Positions 8,048 through 17,176 of a stretch of DNA of 52,274 nucleotides are shown piece by piece; position 1 is the first letter of the stretch, and each line of letters opens with the position of its first letter. Where the stretch lies: positions 1 through 52,274 of the forward strand of contig NZ_AOFD01000029.1 in the NCBI RefSeq assembly GCF_000332815.1, in the 5' to 3' direction. Below the pieces are notes generated by a model. It was not told where the DNA came from and made no database searches. It saw only the letters and a program-made list of their open reading frames with translations. The stretch is from Arthrobacter nitrophenolicus (GTDB lineage: Bacteria > Actinomycetota > Actinomycetes > Actinomycetales > Micrococcaceae). The position numbers were made by a program, and so were the translations under genes.

Positions 8048-9312
8048 AGCTTTTTCCCCTTTCCGCCGTCCATGTCCGTCCGGCGCTCGCCCTCTCCGCG
8101 TGCGCCCTCCTGGCTGCCACCGCTTGTTCCGGTGTCACCGGCAACGCCCGGGTGGAATCAGTCGAGGCGTCCGGCGATGGCATCCTGCGGGTTGGCCTGG
8201 TCCTGGACAGCACCGGTGACAGCAGTTTCCTCAATGACTCCCAGCTTGCCGCGGCGAAGCTCGCGGTCAAGGAGATCAACGCGACCGGCGGGCACAAGGG
8301 CAGGCCGGTGGAACTGCTGCCGGTCGAGGCGGGCCAGGATGCTGCGGCACAGGCACATGCATTGGTGGCGGGCAAGGCAGACGTTGTCATTGGACCCACC
8401 GATTCGAGCCACGCGCCCGCCGTCATTGATGTTCTCTCCCGTGCCAGGACGCCGCTGATCTCGCCGGCCAACACCGCAGCAGGACTTACCGGGACGGACT
8501 CCGGCGGCTACTACTTCCGCACTGCCGCCGCGGACGTCGCCCAGGCACCCGTCCTGGTGAAGCTTGCGAAGAATGCCGGTGCGGCCTCCGTTTCCGTCGT
8601 GTACCAGGAAGGGGCCTACGGCAAGGACGTTGCCGATGCCATTTCCGAGGCGGCGGCCCAGGCCGGATTGGAGGTGGCGGCATGCGAGGAGTTCCCGTCG
8701 GGGGAGGCGGGCAAGGCCGCCGGCGCGGCAGGGGAAGCCGACGCCGATGCCGTCATCCTGGTGGCCCGCGAAGGAGCCCAGGGTGCACTCGCGGAACTGG
8801 ACAATGCCGGGATCGACGGGCCCCGCATCATCCTCAGCGACGGAGCCTTCGCCCGCTACGGGTCCAAGCTGGGCGCCAAAGCACTGGAAGGCGCCCGTGC
8901 AGTGGTCCCCGGCCAGCTTCCCTCCGCCGGATTCCAGGAACGGCTGCTCGCCGTCGACGGCCAATTGAAGGATGTTTCCTTCGCCGCAGAGACCTACGAC
9001 GCCGTCACCCTCGCGGCCCTGGCCGCGGCCAGGGCCCAGGACGACGCCGGCCGTTCCATCGCCGCCAACCTTCTCAGTGTGTCCGGCGGCAGCGCCGGCG
9101 GGTCCGCCGAGGCCCCCGCCTGCTCCACCTACAAGGACTGCGTCACCGGGCTGGCGACGGGCGCGGGGATCAATTACGACGGCGAATCCGGCCCCGTCGC
9201 GTTCGACGCCAACGGAGACATCACCACGGCGAACTTCTCGGTCTTCACCTATGGTGCGGACAACCTGCCGGCCCCCAGCGGCAGCGAGACAGCGGGCCGC
9301 CCTGGGAACTGA
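8044..9312 (+). CDS. Periplasmic-binding lipoprotein of the branched-chain amino acid receptor type (Peripla_BP_6-like)
   Basis: The 422-residue protein has a signal peptide and a lipobox-like site with Cys28 (LAATACSG). The mature part reads like the Leu/Ile/Val receptor fold: [16 protein letters not shown] at the start, [16 protein letters not shown], and a [14 protein letters not shown] second lobe. No permease or ATPase gene is adjacent, so the ligand and even a transport role are uncertain. Some such proteins act as sensors or scaffolds. The GTG start overlaps the csp stop by 4 bp. The weak lipobox (Ala at -3) leaves some doubt about lipidation. Confidence 0.8.
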   Translation: MKLFPLSAVHVRPALALSACALLAATACSGVTGNARVESVEASGDGILRVGLVLDSTGDSSFLNDSQLAAAKLAVKEINATGGHKGRPVELLPVEAGQDAAAQAHALVAGKADVVIGPTDSSHAPAVIDVLSRARTPLISPANTAAGLTGTDSGGYYFRTAAADVAQAPVLVKLAKNAGAASVSVVYQEGAYGKDVADAISEAAAQAGLEVAACEEFPSGEAGKAAGAAGEADADAVILVAREGAQGALAELDNAGIDGPRIILSDGAFARYGSKLGAKALEGARAVVPGQLPSAGFQERLLAVDGQLKDVSFAAETYDAVTLAALAAARAQDDAGRSIAANLLSVSGGSAGGSAEAPACSTYKDCVTGLATGAGINYDGESGPVAFDANGDITTANFSVFTYGADNLPAPSGSETAGRPGN

Positions 9313-9370
9313 CGAGCTGATCGCCGTCAGCGAATAGACCCCGCCGCCCCGCCGCTTCCGGCGCCTTTCG

Positions 9371-9400
9371 CTTGCACTCTCACGTAGGGAGTGCTAATTA
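9371..9400 (+). promoter_or_regulatory. groL promoter P1 covered by CIRCE element 1 (HrcA operator)
   Basis: CIRCE 1 is CTTGCACTC (9371-9379), 9 nt, then GAGTGCTAA (9389-9397), one base off the consensus inverted repeat. It covers a good sigma-70-type promoter: TTGCAC at 9372-9377, 17 nt, TAATTA at 9395-9400. HrcA bound here would block polymerase. hrcA itself is outside the window. Confidence 0.92.
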
Positions 9401-9432
9401 TTGACTTAGCACTCTGACGTACCGACTGCTAA
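9401..9432 (+). promoter_or_regulatory. Second CIRCE element, with a TTGACT -35-like hexamer just upstream
   Basis: CIRCE 2 is TTAGCACTC (9406-9414), 9 nt, then GACTGCTAA (9424-9432), with one mismatch in the right arm. It begins about where transcription from P1 should start. TTGACT at 9401-9406 could be a second -35, but no convincing -10 follows. Confidence 0.85.
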
Positions 9433-11238
<1,806 letters not shown>

Positions 11239-11270
11239 CCTTCCTGCCGGGCCAGTCCCGCAGCTACAAG

Positions 11271-11304
11271 AAATGCGGCCCCTCTTTCGAGGGGCCGCAT
11301 TTTT
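11271..11304. terminator. Intrinsic terminator between convergent groL and the sugar-binding protein gene
   Basis: A perfect 14-bp stem (AAATGCGGCCCCTC with its complement) around a TTTC loop is followed by a T tract. Because the stem starts with AAA it can also work on the opposite strand for the gene that ends at 11330. Confidence 0.93.
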
Positions 11305-11329
11305 GTTGTCGGGTGATGCCAGGGGGAGG

Positions 11330-12640
11330 TTACTTCCGTGCGCTCGAGAGCATCCCTTCCACTTCCTTCTTGAAGGCTTCGGCGGCAGCCTGGGGAGTGA
11401 GCCGGTCGTAGAGAACTTCGTCCGTGTACCGCTTGATGACGTTCTGCACGCTGCCGGCACCCACCGGCGGGACCGGCGGTGCGTCCTTCATGTCCGGAGC
11501 AATGTCCTTGAGGAAGGACACCACGGTTGTGTCTGCGGGCTTCAGGTCAGGCGTGATGCTTTCGACAATCTCCGGGTTGGTGGGCACGCCACGGTCCGTC
11601 ATCAGGATGGCGCCTGCCTCGGGACTGTTGGTCAGGTAGTTGATGAAGGTGGCGGCCTCGTCGGGGTGCTTGGAGCGGGACGAGGCGGACCAGAACATGG
11701 TGGGCTTGTAGTACATCCCGTTGTCCGCGGCGGATCCGTCAATGCTGGGAGCGCGGAGCATCTTGATGCTGCTGCCCGTGGTGGACTCCAGCGAACCGAG
11801 CTGGTTGGTCCACCACCAGGCCATGCCGACCCTGTTGGTGCCGAACAGGCTTTCCTCCAGGCCGGCGCCCGAATCCTCGGTGGCCACGGTTGCCGGCGGG
11901 CTGGCCTTGGAATCGCGCTGCTCCTCCAGCCGCTCCCAGAAGGACGCAGCTGTTGCCGTGTCGAAGTCCAGTTTGCCGTCGGCGGAGTAGAGGTTCTCGC
12001 CATGTTGGCGCAGCCAGATGATCAGGTCCGCCTCGTTGCTGCCGTACGCGGCCCCGTAGTTCTTCCCGTCACCAGCCGCGCTGATCTTCGAAGCCGTCTC
12101 CATGAAGTCGTCCCAGGTCCAGGTGGTGTCGTCCGGGAGGGGTACGCCCGCCGCCTCGAAGACCTTGGTGTTGGCCATGATGACATAGGCATTCTGGCCG
12201 GTGCTCAGGCCGTACTGCGCACCGTCGTACTGGCCTGACGCCAGGGCTTCCTTGTCCAGCTTTGAGGTGTCGATCCCGTCCTGCTTTCCCAGGTCCAGGA
12301 GGGCACCCCGCCCGCCGTACTCGGCGATGTACTTCTGGTCCATCTGGATGACGTCGGGAGCATCATTCGCGGCAGTCTTGGTGGCGAGCTTGTCCCAGTA
12401 GCTGGACCATTCGCCCGGTTCTGATTCGATGTTGATGTTGGGATGCTTCGCCTCAAAAGCGGTGATGACCTTTTCGGTCTGGGCATTGAGGTATTCGTTG
12501 CCCCACCAGGCGAAGCGCAGGGTGACCTGCTCGTTGCCGCCTGAGCCGCCGGGCGCACCGCAGCCGGTAGCAAGGATGGAGAGGGCCAGGGCCGCTGCGC
12601 CGAGCTGGAATTTCCGCCGGCTCACAGTCCGAATCGTCAT
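11330..12640 (-). CDS. ABC transporter sugar-binding lipoprotein (family 1 extracellular solute-binding)
   Basis: The 436-residue protein begins with a twin-arginine-like signal (SRRKFQLGA, residues 7-15) that leads to a lipobox LATGC with Cys27, so Tat export and lipid anchoring are likely. The mature part matches family-1 sugar-binding proteins: VTLRFAWWGNEYLN at the start, ITAFEAKHPNINI, and the late MAWWWTNQLG and YKPTMFW segments. The ATG at 12640 has GGAAGG 7 nt upstream; the longer frame to 13270 is not needed. No permease genes are nearby, so it must work with components encoded elsewhere. Two LacI-type operators flank its promoter, which points to sugar induction. Confidence 0.9.
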   Translation of the reverse strand: MTIRTVSRRKFQLGAAALALSILATGCGAPGGSGGNEQVTLRFAWWGNEYLNAQTEKVITAFEAKHPNINIESEPGEWSSYWDKLATKTAANDAPDVIQMDQKYIAEYGGRGALLDLGKQDGIDTSKLDKEALASGQYDGAQYGLSTGQNAYVIMANTKVFEAAGVPLPDDTTWTWDDFMETASKISAAGDGKNYGAAYGSNEADLIIWLRQHGENLYSADGKLDFDTATAASFWERLEEQRDSKASPPATVATEDSGAGLEESLFGTNRVGMAWWWTNQLGSLESTTGSSIKMLRAPSIDGSAADNGMYYKPTMFWSASSRSKHPDEAATFINYLTNSPEAGAILMTDRGVPTNPEIVESITPDLKPADTTVVSFLKDIAPDMKDAPPVPPVGAGSVQNVIKRYTDEVLYDRLTPQAAAEAFKKEVEGMLSSARK

Positions 12641-12696
12641 TGATGTGCCTTCCTGAATGCCGCCTTCCTCCTCTGAAGCACCCATGCCCAGGAATA

Positions 12697-12710
12697 AGAA
12701 AGCGTTTTCT
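12697..12710 (-). promoter_or_regulatory. LacI-family operator, promoter-downstream site
   Basis: On the minus strand the site reads AGAAAACGCTTTCT, a near-palindrome with the central CG typical of LacI/GalR operators. It lies in the leader of the sugar-binding protein gene, downstream of its promoter. Confidence 0.75.
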
Positions 12711-12724
12711 CGAGTAGTACTGCG

Positions 12725-12754
12725 ATTGTTTCCCGAATGGCTCCCGCCCGTCAA
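12725..12754 (-). promoter_or_regulatory. Promoter of the sugar-binding protein gene
   Basis: On the minus strand TTGACG (complement of 12749-12754) and AACAAT (complement of 12725-12730) are 18 nt apart. They lie between the two LacI-type operators, with room for a leader of about 80 nt. Confidence 0.6.
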
Positions 12755-12762
12755 GAACTTTC

Positions 12763-12776
12763 GGTAAACGTTTTCC
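12763..12776 (-). promoter_or_regulatory. LacI-family operator, promoter-upstream site
   Basis: On the minus strand the site reads GGAAAACGTTTACC, with the ACGT centre of a LacI-type operator. It lies about 10 bp upstream of the -35. The centres of the two operators are 66 bp apart. Confidence 0.72.
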
Positions 12777-12854
12777 CACTTGTCTTGGCTCCGCGCTGCG
12801 CAGGGGAAGCTGGCACGTGCCGCCATTGTCGCGCCGGTCTGGCAGGATGGACCG

Positions 12855-13949
12855 GTGACGATTACTGCAGCGGCTGACGGTTCGGCCTTGGGAAATCCCG
12901 GCCCGGCCGGCTGGGCCTGGTACGTGAATGACGACTGCTGGCGCGCTGGTGGCTGGCCCCACGGGACCAACAACCAGGGTGAACTGATGGCGGTGCTGGA
13001 CCTTCTGCGCGCCACAGCCCATCTTCCGGGGGAGGACCTGCGGATCCTCTGCGACAGCCAATACGTCATCAACTCGATTACCAAGTGGATGCCGGGATGG
13101 AAGCGCAAAGGCTGGCGCAAGGCCGACGGCAAGCCCGTCCTGAACGTCGAGCTCCTGAAGGAGCTGGACCGGGAGCTTTCCGGCCGAAAGTACACGTTCG
13201 AATGGGTCAAGGGGCACGCCGGGCACGAGCTGAATGAGGCGGCTGATGAACGCGCCCGTGCTGCGGCCACGGCCTATCAGCAAGGCGTTGCCGCGCGCTC
13301 AGGTCCGGGTTTCCCCGGCGGACACCACCCCTCTTCCGGAGCTGCCGCTGCGGGATCCCGGCCAGCACCGGAATCCCGGCCCGCAGAGGCAGCTCCGGAA
13401 GCGCGGCAGGGTGCGGGGACGCAGCCGGTTGCCACCACTCCCGGTGCCGCCGGATCCGGCCGGACACCGGGGTCCCTTCCTCCGGGAAGCGTGGACGAAC
13501 CTGACCTGTTCAGCCAGCTCGAAAGCGACGCTTTCGACGTCGCTGAAGCCAAACGTCAGGCCTCGCCGCCCGAAGCCCTCGTCGAGGAGCTGGAGCGTGA
13601 GCTGCTGGGCCCGCTGGTGCGCGGTGACATCGGCCGCACGGCCGTCCTGTTGCACCCTGATTTTATGGAGATCGGCAGCTCGGGGCGGGTGTGGACGCGC
13701 GATGCCATGATGATGGCGCTTGAGGAGGATCCCGGGGAGCGGACCGATATTGAGATCCTGGGCGCTGACCGGATCGGGACCGGCGCCGTCCTGCTGACCT
13801 ACCGGAGCTTTACCCGCTCCGGAACCGTCCTTCGGAGTTCGCTGTGGGTCCTGGACGGAGACCGCTGGCGCCTCCGGTTCCACCAGGGGACACCGGAAGC
13901 TAAAACGCACGCCGCGGAGGCACAACCGCCCGCCTGGCTGGCTAGCTGA
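12855..13949 (+). CDS. Ribonuclease HI fused to an NTF2-like (DUF4440/SnoaL-type) domain
   Basis: The N-terminal 145 residues are a type 1 RNase H, which cuts the RNA strand of RNA-DNA hybrids. The four acidic active-site residues are present in ADGSALGNPG, NNQGEL, LCDSQYVI and LNEAADERA. A Pro/Ala/Gly-rich linker follows (about residues 155-215). The last 120 residues (from LVEELERELLGPLVRGD to FHQGTP) look like a SnoaL/DUF4440-type NTF2 fold. The GTG at 12855 has CAGGAT exactly 6 nt upstream and no Shine-Dalgarno, so it looks leaderless. The last 8 bp overlap the end of the convergent WXG100 gene. The role of the C-terminal domain is unknown. Confidence 0.85.
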   Translation: MTITAAADGSALGNPGPAGWAWYVNDDCWRAGGWPHGTNNQGELMAVLDLLRATAHLPGEDLRILCDSQYVINSITKWMPGWKRKGWRKADGKPVLNVELLKELDRELSGRKYTFEWVKGHAGHELNEAADERARAAATAYQQGVAARSGPGFPGGHHPSSGAAAAGSRPAPESRPAEAAPEARQGAGTQPVATTPGAAGSGRTPGSLPPGSVDEPDLFSQLESDAFDVAEAKRQASPPEALVEELERELLGPLVRGDIGRTAVLLHPDFMEIGSSGRVWTRDAMMMALEEDPGERTDIEILGADRIGTGAVLLTYRSFTRSGTVLRSSLWVLDGDRWRLRFHQGTPEAKTHAAEAQPPAWLAS

Positions 13950-14229
13950 AACGCTGGGTGTTGCCCTGTTCGGCCTGGGCGTAGGTGGCGGCAGCGGATG
14001 CCAGGGCGGCGTTGATGGATGCCAGGGCGGCCTCGACCCGGCCCTGGGTCATTGTCCACTCGGCGATCAGGGCCTGGAAGTTGGTGGCGGCAGAGCCGCG
14101 CCAGGACCCCTGGAGTTCATCCAGTCCGTGCTTCATGGCCTGGACGTCAGCGCTGATCCTGTCCACGGTTGCCTGCACGTTGGCGGACTTCAGCTGCAGC
14201 AGGTCGGTATCGACGGAGATGATGCTCAT
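13942..14229 (-). CDS. WXG100 family protein (ESX/type VII secretion target)
   Basis: This 95-residue helical hairpin protein has the turn motif WRG (SWRGSAA, around residues 43-45) between two amphipathic helices, the hallmark of ESAT-6/CFP-10-like WXG100 proteins. It ends AQAEQGNTQRFS. No EccC ATPase, second WXG100 gene or toxin domain lies next to it, so it is an isolated target gene. Its 3' end overlaps the convergent RNase H gene by 8 bp. Confidence 0.9.
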   Translation of the reverse strand: MSIISVDTDLLQLKSANVQATVDRISADVQAMKHGLDELQGSWRGSAATNFQALIAEWTMTQGRVEAALASINAALASAAATYAQAEQGNTQRFS

Positions 14230-14335
14230 GGCAGTGCCTTTCGCGATGGTGGGCAGCAGAAGCTTCCCCGCCCGGCCTTTCCGGGTACTGCAACGAGCCT
14301 AGGGACGCCCGTGCGCCCCGCGCCAAGGGCGAACG

Positions 14336-15808
14336 CTATATGTGGATAACCTCGCCGTCGCTGCCTTGGGCATCGGCCTGCTCCGGGTGGTCCTCACGGC
14401 AGGGCAGGCTGACCACCAGGGTGGCACCGCCGCCGTCGGTCTGGGCCACCCGGACTGAACCGCCGTGGGAGCCCACGATCGCGGCAACGATGGCCAGGCC
14501 CAGGCCGCTGCCGCCTGTTTCACGGGTCCGGGAAGTGTCCGCCCGGTAGAACCGTTCGAACACCTTGGAGGCGTCCTCGTCCGATATCCCGGGCCCGTGG
14601 TCACGGACCTCGATGACGGACAGGGATTCACCGTTCGCGCGCCGGACGCCCACGGCGAGTTCGATGGGGCTGCCCTCGGGGGTGTAGCGGAGGGCGTTGC
14701 CCACCAGATTGCCCACCACCTGGCGAAGCTTGGCTTCGTCACCGAGCGCTGGCGCGGGGGAGGCGGGGCCGCCGTCGAGCCCGGTCAATGAAATGACGCG
14801 CGAGCGGTCGCTGGCCTGGGTGTCCACTACGGCGTCGTGCGCAATCAGCTGCAGGTCCACCGGCTTTTGCTGCAGCGGACGCTGTTCATCCAGCCGGGCC
14901 AGCAGCAGCAGGTCCTCCACCATGGATCCCATCCGCTTGGCTTCGCTTTCGATCCGGCCCATGGCGGTGGCCACGTCCTCGTCGGTGGCCAGGGCACCAT
15001 GCCGGTACAGCTCCGAAAAACCGCGGATGGTCACCAACGGCGTCCGCAGCTCGTGGGAAGCATCGGCGGCGAACCGCCGCATCCTCGCTTCCGAGGCTGT
15101 GCGGGCCGCGAACGCTGTTTCAATGTGCGCAAGCATGGCATTCAGCGAACTGCTGAGCCTGCCGAGTTCCGTGGCTGGATTCTCCACCTCCACGCGCCGG
15201 GACAGGTCGCCGGCGGCAATCGCTGCCGCCGTCTTTTCCACCCTGGCCAGGGGCCGGAATGCCCGGGACACGGTCCAGGAGGCTATCAGGGAAGCCAGGA
15301 GCAGGGTAAGCAGGCCAACGCCCGTGACCACCAGGCTGGCATGTTTGAGGACGTCGTCCACGCTCTGCAGCGGCAGGCCAATGACCACGACGCCGGCGCC
15401 CTGGTTGGTCTGGACCGGAACGGCGACGACCCGCCAGTTTTCGCCGTCCGTTCCGCGGACCTGGTACGGCACCACGCCCCGTGCCTGTGCCGCCACCACT
15501 GACATGGACTTGATGTCGGGGTGGATATTGGGGTCGCCGCCGAACGGTATGGGGTCCTCGCCGGGGGCGAACAGGAGCAGGGAGTAATCCGTGGGCACCG
15601 GATTGGGTGCCTGCAGCTGGCTGAACGAGCCCTGGTTCCGGGCCACGCCGACGGCCGCGTTCAGCTTCTCATCCACCTGGCCCTGCAGGTAGCTGTGCAG
15701 CAGCGCGAGGGTGCCGGCCCCGGTCACCGTCAAGGCCACAATCAGCAGGGCCATGATCATGGCCACCAGCTGCGTCCTCAGGGAGGAGGACTTCCACCGA
15801 TCCAGCAA
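14336..15808 (-). CDS. Sensor histidine kinase (HAMP, HisKA, HATPase)
   Basis: The 490-residue kinase has two membrane helices (about residues 12-35 and 158-180) around an extracellular sensor of about 120 residues, then a HAMP linker, the HisKA phosphoacceptor His252 in SHELRTPLV, and an ATPase domain with the N box (GNLVGNALRYTP) and G boxes (DHGPGI, GGSGLGL). The apparent TTG start lies 2 bp after the stop of the response regulator gene, so the pair is an operon with probable translational coupling. The architecture is like the TrcS/TcrS group of actinobacterial kinases. The signal is unknown. Confidence 0.93.
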   Translation of the reverse strand: MLDRWKSSSLRTQLVAMIMALLIVALTVTGAGTLALLHSYLQGQVDEKLNAAVGVARNQGSFSQLQAPNPVPTDYSLLLFAPGEDPIPFGGDPNIHPDIKSMSVVAAQARGVVPYQVRGTDGENWRVVAVPVQTNQGAGVVVIGLPLQSVDDVLKHASLVVTGVGLLTLLLASLIASWTVSRAFRPLARVEKTAAAIAAGDLSRRVEVENPATELGRLSSSLNAMLAHIETAFAARTASEARMRRFAADASHELRTPLVTIRGFSELYRHGALATDEDVATAMGRIESEAKRMGSMVEDLLLLARLDEQRPLQQKPVDLQLIAHDAVVDTQASDRSRVISLTGLDGGPASPAPALGDEAKLRQVVGNLVGNALRYTPEGSPIELAVGVRRANGESLSVIEVRDHGPGISDEDASKVFERFYRADTSRTRETGGSGLGLAIVAAIVGSHGGSVRVAQTDGGGATLVVSLPCREDHPEQADAQGSDGEVIHI

Positions 15809-15810
15809 GG

Positions 15811-16521
15811 TCAGCGCTTTTCTGCCGTCCGGAGCACGTAGCCCACGCCGCGTTTTGTCTGGATCAGGGCCGGCGCCTCGGGATCGATGTCCACCTTCCG
15901 GCGGAGGTAGGAGATGTAGGACTCAACGATCGACGCATCGCCGTTGAAGTCGTACTCCCAGACGTGATCGAGGATCTGTGACTTGGACAGCACGCGGTTG
16001 GGGTTGAGCATGAGGTAGCGGAGCAGCTTGAACTCGGTGGGGGAGAGTTCAATAACGGTGCCGCCGCGGCGCACCTCGTGGGCGTCGTCGTCGAGCTCAA
16101 GGTCTCCTACCCGGATGACGGCGTCGTCGTCCAGCAGCGGCTGCGTGCGGCGCAGCACGGCGCGGATCCGGGCCACCACCTCGTCCAGGCTGAAGGGTTT
16201 GGTGACGTAGTCGTCGCCACCCACCGTTAGTCCCGTGACCTTGTCCTCGGTGTCGTCCTTGGCCGTGAGGAAGAGGACAGGGAAGTGCTTCCCGGAGGCG
16301 CGGAGCTTCCGGGTCACCGTGAACCCGTCCATGTCCGGCAGCATGACGTCCAGCACGGCCAGGTCGGGCGCGTGCGTATCCGCGGCGGCCAGCGCGTCCC
16401 GGCCGTTGGCGGCGGAGACAACCTCGAACCCGGCGAAACGCAGCGAAGTGGAGAGCAGCTCACGGATGTTGGGTTCATCGTCGACAACGAGGAGCTTGGC
16501 TTCGGGGCCGGTCTTGTTCAT
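15811..16521 (-). CDS. OmpR-family response regulator (TrcR-like)
   Basis: This is a 236-residue regulator. The receiver domain has the acidic pair Asp14/Asp15, phosphoacceptor Asp58 (AVLDVMLPD) and the conserved Lys in VTKPFSLDE. The winged-helix domain starts near ELSPTEFKLLRYLMLNPNRV and contains the typical DASIVESYISYLRRKVD recognition segment. The start at 16521 is preceded by GGGAG. It is the first gene of an operon with the kinase. It resembles TrcR/TcrA-type regulators, though orthology cannot be settled without a tree. Confidence 0.94.
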   Translation of the reverse strand: MNKTGPEAKLLVVDDEPNIRELLSTSLRFAGFEVVSAANGRDALAAADTHAPDLAVLDVMLPDMDGFTVTRKLRASGKHFPVLFLTAKDDTEDKVTGLTVGGDDYVTKPFSLDEVVARIRAVLRRTQPLLDDDAVIRVGDLELDDDAHEVRRGGTVIELSPTEFKLLRYLMLNPNRVLSKSQILDHVWEYDFNGDASIVESYISYLRRKVDIDPEAPALIQTKRGVGYVLRTAEKR

Positions 16522-16576
16522 GCTCCCATCATGCTCCCAGTCTCTGGGAGTTGTCTGGACGTTGACTGGAAAGTGG

Positions 16577-17077
16577 CTACCAGCCCATGGTGCCCGGGCC
16601 GCCCTTGAACGGGCCCGCCACGCGGTGCGTGATCCACCCGCCGTAAAAGCCGCCCGCCTGCGGGCGCACGCGCTCGCCGTCCACCTCGCAGTAGTCCATC
16701 TTCCCCGGATACACAGCCACCCGGTCCGCCAGCTCCTCGTAGCCGGCCATGGGCTCCGGATAGAACCAGGCTGCTCGTTCCGCAGCAATTCCGCCGCCGA
16801 CGACGGTCAGGTAGCTGGCAGGCCCCTTGAACTCGCAGAAACTGCTGCCGTCGGCAGGGATGAGGGACCCCGGCCGGAAGTCTTGCCGGCGGAAGTAGTA
16901 GACAGGCGGGTGGCTGGTTTCAAGAACCCGGAGAGAGTCCGTGGTGTCCAGGACCAGCTCCCCGCCCAGGACGATCCGGACCCGTTCGTTGCTGGGTTCA
17001 ACCCTGGGCGGCCGTGGATAGTCCCAGACCGATTCCTGGCCGGGAAGGGGAACCTCAGGGGTTTTGCGTGGGTGCAT
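16577..17077 (-). CDS. DUF427 domain-containing protein
   Basis: This is a 166-residue cytosolic protein of the DUF427 family, a small beta-rich fold. The family pattern is visible as RIVLGGELVLDT, SHPPVYYFRRQDF, CEFKGPASY and ERAAWFYPEP. The Met at 17077 follows GGAGG with only one base of spacing. The longer frame to 17164 has no ribosome site. Function is unknown; families with this fold include putative nucleotidyl- or ligand-binding proteins. Confidence 0.85.
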   Translation of the reverse strand: MHPRKTPEVPLPGQESVWDYPRPPRVEPSNERVRIVLGGELVLDTTDSLRVLETSHPPVYYFRRQDFRPGSLIPADGSSFCEFKGPASYLTVVGGGIAAERAAWFYPEPMAGYEELADRVAVYPGKMDYCEVDGERVRPQAGGFYGGWITHRVAGPFKGGPGTMGW

Positions 17078-17176
17078 GCCTCCAGTTTCCACCCTGGATG
17101 GGCGGAATGGAGGTGGCCTGCACGAGAGGGCGGGGTCCCCGACATCCGCCGGAAACCCCGCCACTAGGGTCGCGGG

